Source: Bacillus sp. F19
GTDB lineage: Bacteria > Bacillota > Bacilli > Bacillales > Bacillaceae
Assembly: GCA_023823795.1 (NCBI GenBank)
Contig: CP085710.1
Span: 3,312,001 to 3,376,000, forward strand
Direction of reading: 5' to 3'
Length of the DNA: 64,000 nt
Positions 36,101-44,637 of this stretch are shown in pieces (positions within the stretch are counted from its first letter, which is position 1; each line of letters starts with the position of its first letter). Under the pieces are notes generated by a model. That model made no database searches. It was not told the origin of the DNA and saw only the letters and a program-made list of their open reading frames with translations. The position numbers and the translations under genes were made by a program.

Positions 36101-36861
36101 AGTTCAAGCTGTTTTGCATCGATGATTCCTTTCATGGTATATTCAGCGCTATAGACAGATTGCTTATTTGAATAATCTTTTTCATTCCATGAACCTGCAG
36201 TAGTATTTCCGCTTGCCTCAGGGCTTACATCAAATGCACCATGTTCAGCAGCAGTATTTCCGCTTAATACGGCAATTGCTTTTAGTGCATCATTATTTTC
36301 AAGCCCCAGTTCACTTAATGGGATTCTTCCTTCAAATCCCTTCGTGCGGTCAGAAGCGAACTGTGCACCTTTGATATTTTCCCAAGTGGAAAGTCTGGGA
36401 TGATTAAAATCATCAGCACTGTATAACGCAGCTTCCGCTATTTCACGATCATTCTTTATTCTTGAAACGATATGAAACTGAGGTTTTGCATCTGTACCTC
36501 CAAAATGGAATGGTGCTCCCCATGGATTTCCTTGCACATTAGAATCTTCGTTATTTACGTTTAATGCCAGATTCATGAACATGCCATTGTCGCCCCAGTT
36601 TGGGACATTTTTAGCATCGACCCAGTAATAGAGAAACTGGCTGTCATTTTTCAGATGGACATCTCCGAGATGAAATCCTTCATATCCCGGGTTTGAAGAT
36701 GATGCAAGCGGTTCTATTCCTGTCCAGTCATCATCGTTTCCATCAACCGTAATCACATTCTGTTCAGCAGCGGCAAACGCCTGCCAAGAACTCATTACAC
36801 CACTGGACAGAAGCAGAATAATTAACAGAATGGATGTCCATTTCCTTCTCATTCTCTTCAT
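33178..36861 (-). CDS. Secreted, cell-wall-anchored GH13 alpha-amylase/pullulanase-type enzyme
   Basis: The 1,227-aa multidomain glycosidase has a signal peptide (about 1-31), an N-terminal DOMON/carbohydrate-binding-like region (about 35-240), and an Ig-like domain (about 255-350). A CBM41-like starch-binding segment (about 355-470) and a further beta-rich module lead to a GH13 barrel from about 655. The barrel shows the GH13 motifs VDVVLNHTG, FRVDTVKHV (nucleophile Asp), IGEYYG (acid/base Glu) and SSHDEDG. The end is a Pro/Glu linker and an LPATS sorting signal with hydrophobic helix and basic tail, so a sortase probably fixes it to peptidoglycan. The gene interrupts the ypiF-ypiB order. 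A CRE-like site precedes it. Confidence 0.9.
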   Translation of the reverse strand: MKRMRRKWTSILLIILLLSSGVMSSWQAFAAAEQNVITVDGNDDDWTGIEPLASSSNPGYEGFHLGDVHLKNDSQFLYYWVDAKNVPNWGDNGMFMNLALNVNNEDSNVQGNPWGAPFHFGGTDAKPQFHIVSRIKNDREIAEAALYSADDFNHPRLSTWENIKGAQFASDRTKGFEGRIPLSELGLENNDALKAIAVLSGNTAAEHGAFDVSPEASGNTTAGSWNEKDYSNKQSVYSAEYTMKGIIDAKQLELTSAAPADGAADVKTTSPIILTFNESIKLELPNSISLKENGGQAVKSEITADANQLKIVPEILQKAQDYTLTVPKQFITGEKSGTALEQDLSLSFKTSELNSPVKRYVLFTYSREDADYDGWNIWTWQTGLEDGEKLFTDETDKGAVSKFEIGAEATNIGFVIRKGQDWAVKDPYDQDRYIETDPTQPMTKVFVESGKGEFHTIPAIKGPVISEGKATFFYRDQELFENNAMSDIDHVKLKIDGKQFDMKYDEKNEYFLYTFDLPKEGKYEYKYLVTMGGTTKEVTDLYYEKSYIDYVIPKVKMKAAVSPKEVTSNQNAVLSLDIKSDQEKILFSDMYADASSIGGPDALQIDPQLKEVTLSVKGSVPAGDKEIPVTAVDEFGNKHTTTAAISVKPRVSGGEGDFDWDEARIYFMLTDRFNDGDKGNNDPNNEGYDVNHPESYHGGDFKGITEKLDYLDDLGINTIWITPIVDNIDWDLRHNKNGNQYGYHGYWAKDFSKLDEHLGKMEDLNELLDKAHERNIKIMVDVVLNHTGYGLKETDKNEQNIPNFPLDEDRERFKGMLRSGGTDVIKGELAGLPDLITEDPAVREQIIDWQTAWASHKTKKGNAIDYFRVDTVKHVEETTWKAFKNELTKVNPDFKLIGEYYGGGIDNTGGYLNSGQMDSLLDFNFKYEARDFINGEIEAVEARLEERGGKLSNTATMGQFLSSHDEDGFLLAHAGGDKSKQKIAAALQITAKGQPVIYYGEELGQTGKHAGDMDKGEFNENRYNLDWDNTENNDLLTHYQKLLNIRKDYSSIFAKGDRTKVAGSNEDGYLVFKREYKDQSLVIGLNTTEEDQQITIDVPFEKVADVIDLYSGKKYKVSSEQQVTVDLVDRELGGTFILSLENERTEPPAEGENPPGPIDIDEENETVQGPNTSNEHLSESKTAGETDSKNENNKLPATSTNTYTYMVIGALLLILGTILFRKKYQKT

Positions 36862-36917
36862 CCCATTTCCTCCTTTTGCTGTAAGCGAAATCGGTTGCGC
36901 TGTTTAGTTGCTACACA

Positions 36918-36931
36918 TATAAACGATTACA
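36918..36931 (-). promoter_or_regulatory. CcpA-type catabolite responsive element (cre) upstream of the amylase
   Basis: The minus strand reads TGTAATCGTTTATA and matches the cre consensus TGWAANCGNTNWCA at 13 of 14 positions. A second, weaker match (TGTAAGCGAAATCG, 12 of 14) lies about 50 bases nearer the gene. This suggests glucose repression. Confidence 0.6.
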
Positions 36932-36991
36932 ATTATCAATGATATTTTGTCATGTTTCGACCGATAAATCAATTGAAAATTCTGAATAAAA

Positions 36992-37028
36992 GATTAAAAA
37001 AAGAACCTCATCTAATGGAGGTTCTTCC
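36992..37028 (-). terminator. Terminator of ypiB
   Basis: AAGAACCTC and GAGGTTCTT form the stem, with seven T on the minus strand, directly after the ypiB stop codon. Confidence 0.85.
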
Positions 37029-37568
37029 TTATTTCAAACATTTCAGTTTTTCAGTCAAGCTTTCAAATGCTTCTTTATCCTGGCGGTCAAGTGCGTCATC
37101 AATCATTTGAAGTAATTTTTCTTTTTGGAACGTTTGAATCGATTGCTCTAATATGCGTTCAGCTACTACACGGTCTTTTTCATTAATGTTGAGATGTTTC
37201 GGCATAAATGGATTGGCTTCAAGCACTGCTGCATAATTCGGCGATTGATAAGCCGAGCGGAAGTTGAGCTGAATGAACAGATCCTCGTCTTTATTTAACC
37301 GAATGTCATGGAAGGATTTTTCTGCATCCGTTGTCATGACATTTTCTTTGTAAAAACGAAACGGCACTTCCTCTACGCAGTGGGTTGACATGATAATCCC
37401 GCGCGGACAATATTGGGCCTGCTCAACGAAATGCACTTTTTCCATCAGCGTGTCGTGACTCATTAAGTAATTCAAAATCCAAACACATTCTCGTCTTTTC
37501 AACTGATAATGATTTAAAAACCACCTGATAAAATCCTTCTTCTCAATGACAGATACAGGGGCCATCAT
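37029..37568 (-). CDS. ypiB: YpiB-like protein (UPF0302, with IDEAL domain)
   Basis: The protein, about 179 aa, matches YpiB as I remember it: [29 protein letters not shown] near the N-terminus and a C-terminal IDEAL-type segment ([21 protein letters not shown]). Homologues have been implicated in quality control of cytochrome and lipopolysaccharide-type pathways, but no firm activity is known. Of several close ATGs I prefer 37568 for its spacing to GGAGGG. It forms a unit with ypiA upstream. Confidence 0.85.
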   Translation of the reverse strand: MMAPVSVIEKKDFIRWFLNHYQLKRRECVWILNYLMSHDTLMEKVHFVEQAQYCPRGIIMSTHCVEEVPFRFYKENVMTTDAEKSFHDIRLNKDEDLFIQLNFRSAYQSPNYAAVLEANPFMPKHLNINEKDRVVAERILEQSIQTFQKEKLLQMIDDALDRQDKEAFESLTEKLKCLK

Positions 37569-37649
37569 ATGCATTTCCCTCCTCTGCTAACTGTAGATTC
37601 TTATTCTTAAAGTTCAACAGATCCTAGGTGAAATCCTTCCGATTGGACG

Positions 37650-38918
37650 TTAAAAATCATTTTCTAATTGTATCAAAATCTCTTCGATTTCGACATTCGC
37701 CGGATCATGCTTTAATGCCTGGCGGAACATTTCCCTGGCGGCGGCGCGATTTCCGTCCTCTAGCAAGTAATAACCGTACTCTGTAAGAAAATCTGGTTCT
37801 TCCTTGAAGAAATTATATGCTCGCTGGTAATGGTTTAATGCATCCGAATATTGCTCTGTTTCATGATAAGCTCGTGCTAATTTGCGGTCATATTCAGGAT
37901 CTTCCTCGCCGTACCTCATCACTTCTTTCAGACAGTCAATAACCTCTTCATATTTTTGCTCCTGCATATAAATATTTGTCAGTGTAATGGTTGCTTCGAC
38001 ATGCCCTGGATCAATGGCAATGGCTTGCTGAAGCAAGGCTGATGCTTCGTTTGGCTCATTATTTTTTAAAGCGATTTTCCCACCGTAAACATAAAGCTCT
38101 TTATTATACTCATCTGCCTTCAACCCGTCTTTTACTGTTTCAAGACTTTCCTTCAGCATGCCTTCTTCTTCATATGCTTTTGCTAAATATAAATAAAGAG
38201 ATGTATATTCATGATCGAGCTCTTTTAATTTTAAAAACTGATCAATTGCTGTCTTGGGATAATTTGCTTGAAGTGCTGTAAATCCATAACCGAACAACGT
38301 GTGCAAATCTACTTGTTGATCGACTGCTTTTTCATAGTACGGAAGAGCTTCTTCAAATTCACCTGAAGCACTGATCGATTCTGCAAGCCTTTGATAGACA
38401 TTGACTCCAGTTATAACTGTATGCTCTTTTAATACATCTGTAAAATAGGGTATGGCTTTGTGATAATGCCCCTGATGAAAATATAGTTCACCAAGAGCAA
38501 AGTCGATCACAGGTTCATTCGGCACCATTTTTTTGGCAGACAGCAGCTTTTGTTCACTTACTTCATTTAATCCCTGCATTTGATACAAATCAGCAGAAAG
38601 GATCAAAGCCTGAACATAAGCGGGGTCTGTTTCAGGGATTGTGCCCAGCAGTTCAATTGCTTTTTCTTCTTCGTCCATATCTATATAGACTTCTGCTAAA
38701 AATACCGTAACCTCAGATTCTTCCGGGTACAATAAATGCATGTCTTCCATTATATTCAGCGCATGCTCCGTATTGCCCCATTGGTAGTATTTTTCCGCAA
38801 GCAGAAATTTTTCTTCATCATGCAGAGTCTTCTCAAGTCCTGAAAGTTTTTTTAGGCCTTCTTCAGCTTGTCCTGACTCAACTAATTCTATTGCTTCAAT
38901 TAGTGAATTTTTCAACAT
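37650..38918 (-). CDS. ypiA: Tetratricopeptide-repeat protein YpiA
   Basis: The 422-aa protein is built almost wholly of about ten TPR-like helical hairpins (for example AEVYIDMDEEEKAIELLGTIPETDPAYV and LARAYHETEQYSDALNHYQRAYNFF). It has no signal peptide and is probably a cytoplasmic scaffold. It lies between aroA and ypiB as in B. subtilis, except that an extra 297-aa gene separates it from aroA here. Its partner is not known. Confidence 0.88.
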   Translation of the reverse strand: MLKNSLIEAIELVESGQAEEGLKKLSGLEKTLHDEEKFLLAEKYYQWGNTEHALNIMEDMHLLYPEESEVTVFLAEVYIDMDEEEKAIELLGTIPETDPAYVQALILSADLYQMQGLNEVSEQKLLSAKKMVPNEPVIDFALGELYFHQGHYHKAIPYFTDVLKEHTVITGVNVYQRLAESISASGEFEEALPYYEKAVDQQVDLHTLFGYGFTALQANYPKTAIDQFLKLKELDHEYTSLYLYLAKAYEEEGMLKESLETVKDGLKADEYNKELYVYGGKIALKNNEPNEASALLQQAIAIDPGHVEATITLTNIYMQEQKYEEVIDCLKEVMRYGEEDPEYDRKLARAYHETEQYSDALNHYQRAYNFFKEEPDFLTEYGYYLLEDGNRAAAREMFRQALKHDPANVEIEEILIQLENDF

Positions 38919-38942
38919 GTAACGCCCTTTCCAAGGAAATCC

Positions 38943-39836
38943 TTATGGGACAGCATTTGCAGCAAACCTGCCCGACATGGAGAATTCACACAACTCTCCA
39001 AATCCAGGCTTTATGCAAACTTTTTCATCCACTTTGATCAGCTGTCCCTTATGAATCGTAAATTTAGGAATATGATTATGATACCCGCTAGCGGACATTT
39101 CTTCAACTGAATTGAATCCATTTCGCACAAAGAGGTTATAATCAACTTCGCCGCCGATCCTGATATCTCCTTTTTCAGGATATATCCCGATTTTCATTAA
39201 AAGTGATTTTTCAAGCGGTTCATGTTCTGTGGGACAGTCTGGTTCTGCGGACATTCGGTGTCTATCCATCAATGCAGCGAACTGTTTTCTCCTTTTATCT
39301 GAATGTATTCCGGTCCATTGAGGCAGGAATGTCATCGGGAATCCGTATATGCTGCCGCGGATCCATTCCCATGGAAAATCAGCGATTGAATCTTCTGGAT
39401 GAATTTCTAAAATGAGGAGTGGAATTTTATTTTTTTTGCAGCTAATGAGCAATGATGGGGTCAATCTTTTCAGCGGAACTTTCACACCGATGCAGTAATC
39501 GATTGGAGAATTGATCATCATTTGTTTCTTTTTGCGAATGGCTTCGGGGAGATCCCGTTCATATTCTGTCTGGGCAATGGCTATTACAGTGGTACAGCCT
39601 TTTACAATCAGTTTTTCTGTGAAAGTTCGTTTTATTTCTGAAAAAGAACCTCCAATAGAAAAATCAAGCATCACATGTCCAGATGTTAACAGATAGTCCG
39701 CAGCATTCATTTTCATGCAAGTCATCCGCTGCAGCGAAGGACTCATGTAATCAATTTTGTTGTTTCGAATTAGAATCGAGGTCTTAACGATTGCGCCATT
39801 TTTTAAAACATTTGCATCTTCGATAAGATAGGCCAA
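38943..39836 (-). CDS. Degenerate amidohydrolase/dihydroorotase-like protein
   Basis: The 297-aa protein opens like an amidohydrolase (IEDANVLKNGAIVKTSILIRNNKIDYMSPS) and carries later barrel-like strands. The usual P-G-x-I-D-x-H-x-H metal motif is replaced by TSGHVMLDFSIGG, and no later metal ligands are clear. It may be a catalytically dead relative with a new role, or a decaying gene, though the frame is intact. It sits between aroA and ypiA, a place where B. subtilis has no gene that I recall. No symbol is assigned. Confidence 0.5.
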   Translation of the reverse strand: MAYLIEDANVLKNGAIVKTSILIRNNKIDYMSPSLQRMTCMKMNAADYLLTSGHVMLDFSIGGSFSEIKRTFTEKLIVKGCTTVIAIAQTEYERDLPEAIRKKKQMMINSPIDYCIGVKVPLKRLTPSLLISCKKNKIPLLILEIHPEDSIADFPWEWIRGSIYGFPMTFLPQWTGIHSDKRRKQFAALMDRHRMSAEPDCPTEHEPLEKSLLMKIGIYPEKGDIRIGGEVDYNLFVRNGFNSVEEMSASGYHNHIPKFTIHKGQLIKVDEKVCIKPGFGELCEFSMSGRFAANAVP

Positions 39837-39912
39837 CGCCTTTCATCCCTCCCTTACAACCTTCTTAAGACAAGCTATGAAGGGAAGGCGAAGGATATGA
39901 CAATTAATGAAG

Positions 39913-39952
39913 AAACCTGCAGGTAAACTTTTATCCTGCAGGCATTTTTCCT
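39913..39952. terminator. Hairpin terminator downstream of aroA
   Basis: Two copies of the palindrome CCTGCAGG separated by 11 bases form the stem. T-rich sequence lies on the + side and TTTCTTC on the minus side. It probably ends the aromatic supraoperon. Confidence 0.6.
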
Positions 39953-39991
39953 GAGTGAAGTAGTAAGTTTAAAAGTTTGCTAATTAGTTCT

Positions 39992-40045
39992 GGCTCCACC
40001 GCCCAACTCCTCGGCCTGAGCTTAACGGGCACTTCCGCTTTTCTT
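39992..40045 (-). repeat. 122-bp repeat family, locus D: internally deleted copy fused to the aroA end
   Basis: Read on the minus strand, AGAAAAGCGGAAGTGCCCG is followed directly by the closing half, GGCCGAGGAGTTGGGCGGTG. The central hairpin is missing. The first half encodes the last residues of AroA (KKSGSAR) and its stop codon. Confidence 0.75.
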
Positions 40046-41338
40046 ATCAGCGAGCTGATTTAAGTGATCAAAAAATTGCGGATAGGATACATTGATTGCT
40101 TCATGACCTGACAATGAAACGTCTCCTTCTGATATAAGGGCAGCAACTGCCAGCATCATACCGATTCTATGATCCCCATGGCTTGATACCGAAGCTGAAG
40201 TTCTTAAGGCCTGCTTGCCCCGGATAATCATGCCGTCATCTGTCGGCTCAATATCCGCTCCAAGCTTCTTAAGCTCCTGTACTACCGTATCAATACGGTT
40301 TGTTTCTTTCACCTTTAGCTCACTTGCATCTTTAATGATTGTATCCCCATCAGCTTGAGTGGCAAGCAAAGCAATAACGGGAATTTCATCGATCAATCGC
40401 GGAATCAGTTCACCTGATATCACTGTTCCTTTTAATTTAGATGCTGAAATCGTTAAATCCGCAACCGGCTCATGGGCGTGAGATCCTTTCTCTACAATCG
40501 TTAAATCCGCACCCATTTTTTTAAGAACTTCAATAATCCCAATTCTGGTGGGATTAATCCCTACATTTTTCAGCGTAATGGTACTGTCTGGAACAATTGC
40601 ACCTGCTACTAAGAAAAAGGCTGCGGAAGAAATATCACCAGGAACCTGAATGGATGCAGCCTTAAGAGACTGACCTCCGATAATTTCTGCCGATAGATCC
40701 TCTTCCTTCACTTCAACACCGAAAGCTCTAAGCATTCTTTCCGTATGATCTCTTGATTTATGCGGTTCTGTTACTCTTGTTTTTTCATTTTTTGCCTGAA
40801 GCCCTGCAAGCAGAATAGCTGACTTTACTTGAGCGCTTGCTACAGGTGATACATAGTCTAATCCTTTAAGTGTGCCTCCGCGAATGGAAATAGGCGTGTA
40901 ATTGCCGTTTTGTCTGCCATCAATAGACGCACCCATTTCTCTTAGCGGATCAGTGACACGTGTCATCGGCCTTTTAGCAATAGATTCATCGCCGATGATG
41001 CAGGCATGGAATGGCCGTCCAGCTAAAATGCCCAGCATTAGACGGGTAGTTGTTCCTGAATTGCCGACATCCAATAATTCTTCAGGTTCCCTGAGGGCAT
41101 CAATTCCTTTTCCGTAGACTTTCACCTTCTCTCCGTCCTGTTCTATTTCAACGCCCATTTGTCTGAAGCAGGCAATGGTGGATAAACAGTCTGCTCCAGC
41201 AAGGAAATTTTCAATAACTGTCTCACCATTTGCAAGAGCTCCGAACATGACCGCTCTATGCGAAATGGATTTATCACCGGGAATAGCAATTTCACCGCTT
41301 AAAGTCTCTGCTCTTCGCAATTTCTTTTCATTTGACAT
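40022..41338 (-). CDS. aroA: 5-enolpyruvylshikimate-3-phosphate synthase
   Basis: This enzyme adds the enolpyruvyl group of PEP to shikimate 3-phosphate, the sixth step of the shikimate pathway and the glyphosate target. The gene is called aroE in B. subtilis. The 438-aa product shows [17 protein letters not shown] (about 20-36), the [12 protein letters not shown] loop, and [13 protein letters not shown] near the end. AGAGGTG precedes the ATG. The C-terminal tail KKSGSAR is encoded by an intergenic repeat unit rather than by family sequence, so the gene's original end was probably overwritten. It is the last gene of the supraoperon. Confidence 0.96.
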   Translation of the reverse strand: MSNEKKLRRAETLSGEIAIPGDKSISHRAVMFGALANGETVIENFLAGADCLSTIACFRQMGVEIEQDGEKVKVYGKGIDALREPEELLDVGNSGTTTRLMLGILAGRPFHACIIGDESIAKRPMTRVTDPLREMGASIDGRQNGNYTPISIRGGTLKGLDYVSPVASAQVKSAILLAGLQAKNEKTRVTEPHKSRDHTERMLRAFGVEVKEEDLSAEIIGGQSLKAASIQVPGDISSAAFFLVAGAIVPDSTITLKNVGINPTRIGIIEVLKKMGADLTIVEKGSHAHEPVADLTISASKLKGTVISGELIPRLIDEIPVIALLATQADGDTIIKDASELKVKETNRIDTVVQELKKLGADIEPTDDGMIIRGKQALRTSASVSSHGDHRIGMMLAVAALISEGDVSLSGHEAINVSYPQFFDHLNQLADKKSGSAR

Positions 41339-41352
41339 GCTGATTCACCTCT

Positions 41353-42465
41353 TTAACTGAAAAATGTTTTGTAGTCTGTATATTTCTCGATGCATTTTTG
41401 AGCCCGTTCACGGTCGACATCCGTCTGAAAGCTTAATCTCAGCACTCCATAGATTTCTTCACGTGTTTCGATAATCCGAATGTTCGTAATGCTGATTTCC
41501 TCCATTGCAAGGTAACCTGTAATTTCAGAAATGACCCCGGGATAATCCGGAACGTCCACATATAAATCGTAAAAAGAAGGAATCGCGCCTTTTTCTCTCA
41601 TTGGCAGGCCATCTCTAAAATCCTTAGCCTCCTGAAAATACAAAAATAATGCATCTCCGTCAAGTTCATCCACAAGCTCTCTGACACGGTCCATTTCGTA
41701 TTGCCAGTCATCAAATAAAGCAAGCAGCTTCTCTTTATTATGAAGGAGTATATCTCTCCACATTGCAGGGCTGCTTGATGCAATCCTCGTGATATCCCTG
41801 AATCCGCCGGCTGCCAGACGTTTTATGACAGGATGATTGTCTTCAAATCTTCCTGCCTGGTGAACAAGACTCGCTGCGACGATATGCGGAAAATGACTGA
41901 TGATGCCAGTAACCTCGTCATGTTCAGCTGGAGTCATTTCAACAAAATGAGCTTTTGTTCCTTTTAGAACGTTCTGAAGGATGCCAAGCGATTCTCTGGA
42001 GGTATGCTCCATTGGTGTCAGGATATAAAACGCATTTTCAAAAAGGTGGGCTTTTGCCGCAATAACCCCTGATTTATGTGATCCGGCCATCGGATGTCCT
42101 CCGATAAACTGCACACTGCCCCCGAAAACAGAAGCTGCGTGCTTGCTGATTTTTTGTTTTGTGCTGCCTACATCCGTAATAATGACACTTTCTTTTAATG
42201 AAAGTGAACTTAATGCGGCGATAATAGACAAAGTCTGTTCAACCGGAGTAGCAAGAATAATTAAATCGGCTGTCTCTATGCCGTCGAATTGACCTGCGGC
42301 TATTTCATCAATGACGGTCAGAGTCTTTGCGATTTCAGCCTGGCTTTGATTAATATCATATCCAACAATCGTTATGGCAGGAAACTCCTGCTTAATTGCA
42401 AGAGCGATAGAACCGCCTATTAACCCTAATCCTACTATATGTATTTTTTCGATCTGCTGTTCCAT
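41353..42465 (-). CDS. tyrA: Prephenate dehydrogenase
   Basis: TyrA oxidises and decarboxylates prephenate to 4-hydroxyphenylpyruvate for tyrosine. The 370-aa protein has an N-terminal NAD fold (IVGLGLIGGSIALAI, residues 9-24), the catalytic-domain motifs GGHPMAGSHKSG and ISHFPHIVAASLV, and a C-terminal ACT domain (about 298-366, VDVPDYPGVISEITGYLA) that gives feedback control. It follows hisC, from which it is separated by one copy of the 122-bp repeat and a hairpin. Confidence 0.96.
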   Translation of the reverse strand: MEQQIEKIHIVGLGLIGGSIALAIKQEFPAITIVGYDINQSQAEIAKTLTVIDEIAAGQFDGIETADLIILATPVEQTLSIIAALSSLSLKESVIITDVGSTKQKISKHAASVFGGSVQFIGGHPMAGSHKSGVIAAKAHLFENAFYILTPMEHTSRESLGILQNVLKGTKAHFVEMTPAEHDEVTGIISHFPHIVAASLVHQAGRFEDNHPVIKRLAAGGFRDITRIASSSPAMWRDILLHNKEKLLALFDDWQYEMDRVRELVDELDGDALFLYFQEAKDFRDGLPMREKGAIPSFYDLYVDVPDYPGVISEITGYLAMEEISITNIRIIETREEIYGVLRLSFQTDVDRERAQKCIEKYTDYKTFFS

Positions 42466-42494
42466 TTCTTATCACCTTCAGTTGCAGTATGTAT

Positions 42495-42617
42495 AGGAAA
42501 AGCGTAATCGCCCGTTTAGCCCGGGCATGATAGATAAGTCCGGCAGAAAAGTCCGGGTCTGATGACTTTTTTGACGGATTTGTTCTGACTGAGAAGCTGG
42601 GCGATCGTGCTAGACAT
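42495..42617 (+). repeat. 122-bp structured repeat family, locus C: single unit
   Basis: One complete unit lies between hisC and tyrA, antisense to both. Its central hairpin is TCCGGCAGAAAAGTC...GACTTTTTTGACGGA, and the outer arms are ATCGCCC and GGGCGAT. Relative to loci A and B several stem pairs have changed on both arms. Confidence 0.85.
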
Positions 42618-42651
42618 CAAAGTATATCCTTTATATTTCCTATAGTTATAA

Positions 42652-42676
42652 GAAAGAGGTGATTAAGATCACCTCT
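42652..42676 (-). terminator. Hairpin after hisC
   Basis: AAGAGGTGAT and ATCACCTCTT form a 10-bp stem with a 3-base loop. The following T-tract is short (TTCTT), so it may only partly terminate before tyrA-aroA. Confidence 0.6.
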
Positions 42677-42680
42677 TCTG

Positions 42681-43763
42681 TTATGAAATCAATTCTGTTA
42701 AAATCTGCAGAATCTCTTCGTTTTGTTCTTTCGTTCCGATCGTGATGCGGATAGACGTCGGAAATCCGAGTGCTTTACCGGAACGGACGATATAGCCTTT
42801 TTCCAGGAGCGCCTGAAATACTTCATCAGCATCGCGGTTAAAATCAATCAGAATAAAGTTTCCTTCTGAAGGATAGTAGGATAGGCCGTGTTCTTTGCTG
42901 AATTGATAAAATTGTTCCAGACCCTGTTTATTTTTTTCTGCACATTGTTTAATGAACTCCTGGTCACTTAAAGCATGCAGAGCTGCAGTTTGCCCTAAAC
43001 GGTTCGTATTAAAAGGCTCTCTTGCAGGTTCGATGCTTTTGATTAACTCCTTGTTCGCAATTCCATATCCGACGCGGAGTGCTGCAAGACCGTATGCTTT
43101 TGAGAATGTGCGCAGAATCATGACGTTTTTATATTCTTTAATTAATGTCAGCGTTTCTGGAAAATCAGAGGCTGTCACATATTCATAGTAAGCTTCATCC
43201 AGAATAACCAGCACATGCTCAGGAACCTTATTCATAAAGGGATGCAAAGACTGCTCGTTAATATAAGTGCCTGTAGGATTGTTGGGTGAACAGAGCCAAA
43301 TGACCTTTGTTTGTTCATCAATTGCTGCAAGCATGGAGTCAAGATCGTGATTTCCATTAATCAGCGGAATTTCCTTAATATCTGCGTCTTCGATGACGGC
43401 ATTGTGGCGGTATTGAGGAAATGTCGGTGTTGCCATCACTGTATTTGTCCCTTTTTTCAAAAATGCTCGGCAAATGATCTGAACAATTTCATCGGATCCA
43501 TTTCCAAAAATAATTTCGTTTTCCTCTACTTTTAAAAAACGTGCCAGTGTTTCACGGAGCAGTGCACTGTAGCCGTCTGGGTACATAGCAAGCTGATTCA
43601 GTTCATCCTGAATCGCTTTTTTCGCACGTTCTGAGCTGCCGTATGGGTTTTCGTTGGAAGCGAGCTTCACAATGTGAGTTAAGTTAAATTCTTTTTTTAC
43701 CTCTTCAATTGGTTTTCCCGGCTGATACGGTTTTAAGTTTGTAAGCTGATCTTTAATTTGCAT
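42681..43763 (-). CDS. hisC: Histidinol-phosphate / aromatic aminotransferase
   Basis: HisC transaminates imidazole acetol phosphate in histidine synthesis. In Bacillus it also makes phenylalanine and tyrosine from their keto acids, which explains its place in the aromatic supraoperon. The 360-aa PLP enzyme shows SNENPYG, the N-P-T-G-T motif and the PLP lysine in [17 protein letters not shown] (about residue 222). It lies 55 bases after trpA. Confidence 0.96.
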   Translation of the reverse strand: MQIKDQLTNLKPYQPGKPIEEVKKEFNLTHIVKLASNENPYGSSERAKKAIQDELNQLAMYPDGYSALLRETLARFLKVEENEIIFGNGSDEIVQIICRAFLKKGTNTVMATPTFPQYRHNAVIEDADIKEIPLINGNHDLDSMLAAIDEQTKVIWLCSPNNPTGTYINEQSLHPFMNKVPEHVLVILDEAYYEYVTASDFPETLTLIKEYKNVMILRTFSKAYGLAALRVGYGIANKELIKSIEPAREPFNTNRLGQTAALHALSDQEFIKQCAEKNKQGLEQFYQFSKEHGLSYYPSEGNFILIDFNRDADEVFQALLEKGYIVRSGKALGFPTSIRITIGTKEQNEEILQILTELIS

Positions 43764-43818
43764 GAATGGACACCTCTTCTGTTATAAAAGCGAAAACTTT
43801 ATTCGCTTACTGCTCATT

Positions 43819-44637
43819 TCATCCTGTTTTTACTTTAGCATCTGAAACAAATGAGCCCGCTTTTTCTTCAAACTCAAGCAGCGCAGCATCCAGTGAGTCA
43901 GCCTCTTTCAATTTTGAAGATAACCTCTCTATTTCTTCTATTAATGCGCTCCCAACAACAACTCCGTCACATACCTTCGTCAGTTCTTCTACATGTTCCC
44001 TTGATGAAACACCAAAACCGACAACGACAGGGACTGAAGCTTCTCGGTTTACCTCACTCAGAAAATCGAAAATGCGCTGATCAAACGTCTTTCTCGATCC
44101 CGTTACACCTAACGATGAAACACAGTATAGAAAGCCTTCAGCACTTGATACAATTTTCTTTAGCCGCAAAGCAGAAGTAGGGGCAACCATTGAAATAAAC
44201 GTGACTCCATGCTGCTTGCAGGACTCTCTTAACTCCCCGCTCTCCTCAAAAGGAAGATCTGGAATCAGCAGTCCGTCTATTGTGTTTTTCTCCGCTAAAG
44301 AAAAGAAGGATTCTTTTCCTAATTGTAACACAGGATTATAATACGTAAAAAGAATTATTGGAATAGTTAGACCTCTTTCACGCATGGAGGGTACAAGTTC
44401 CATGGCTTTTACGATATTCATTCCTTCTGACAGCGCTCTTTGTGAAGCCCTCTGGATGACAGGCCCGTCCGCAAGGGGATCTGAATATGGAATGCCGAGT
44501 TCAATAGCTGCAGCTCCAGCCTTCTGAAGAGTAAGAGCGAGCCCGATTGTAGCTTCGCCATTCGGGTCGCCTGCTGTAATAAATGGGATAAATAATTTCT
44601 TATTTTGCTCCAGCTGCTTCTGCAAGTATTCCTGCAT
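43819..44637 (-). CDS. trpA: Tryptophan synthase alpha chain
   Basis: TrpA cleaves indole-3-glycerol phosphate and channels indole to TrpB. The 272-aa TIM-barrel protein has the catalytic Glu in [16 protein letters not shown] (about 52) with Asp nearby, [11 protein letters not shown], and the phosphate loops. I start at the ATG at 44637; an ATG six codons upstream contains the GGGAG site. The gene overlaps trpB by 38 bases. Confidence 0.95.
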   Translation of the reverse strand: MQEYLQKQLEQNKKLFIPFITAGDPNGEATIGLALTLQKAGAAAIELGIPYSDPLADGPVIQRASQRALSEGMNIVKAMELVPSMRERGLTIPIILFTYYNPVLQLGKESFFSLAEKNTIDGLLIPDLPFEESGELRESCKQHGVTFISMVAPTSALRLKKIVSSAEGFLYCVSSLGVTGSRKTFDQRIFDFLSEVNREASVPVVVGFGVSSREHVEELTKVCDGVVVGSALIEEIERLSSKLKEADSLDAALLEFEEKAGSFVSDAKVKTG

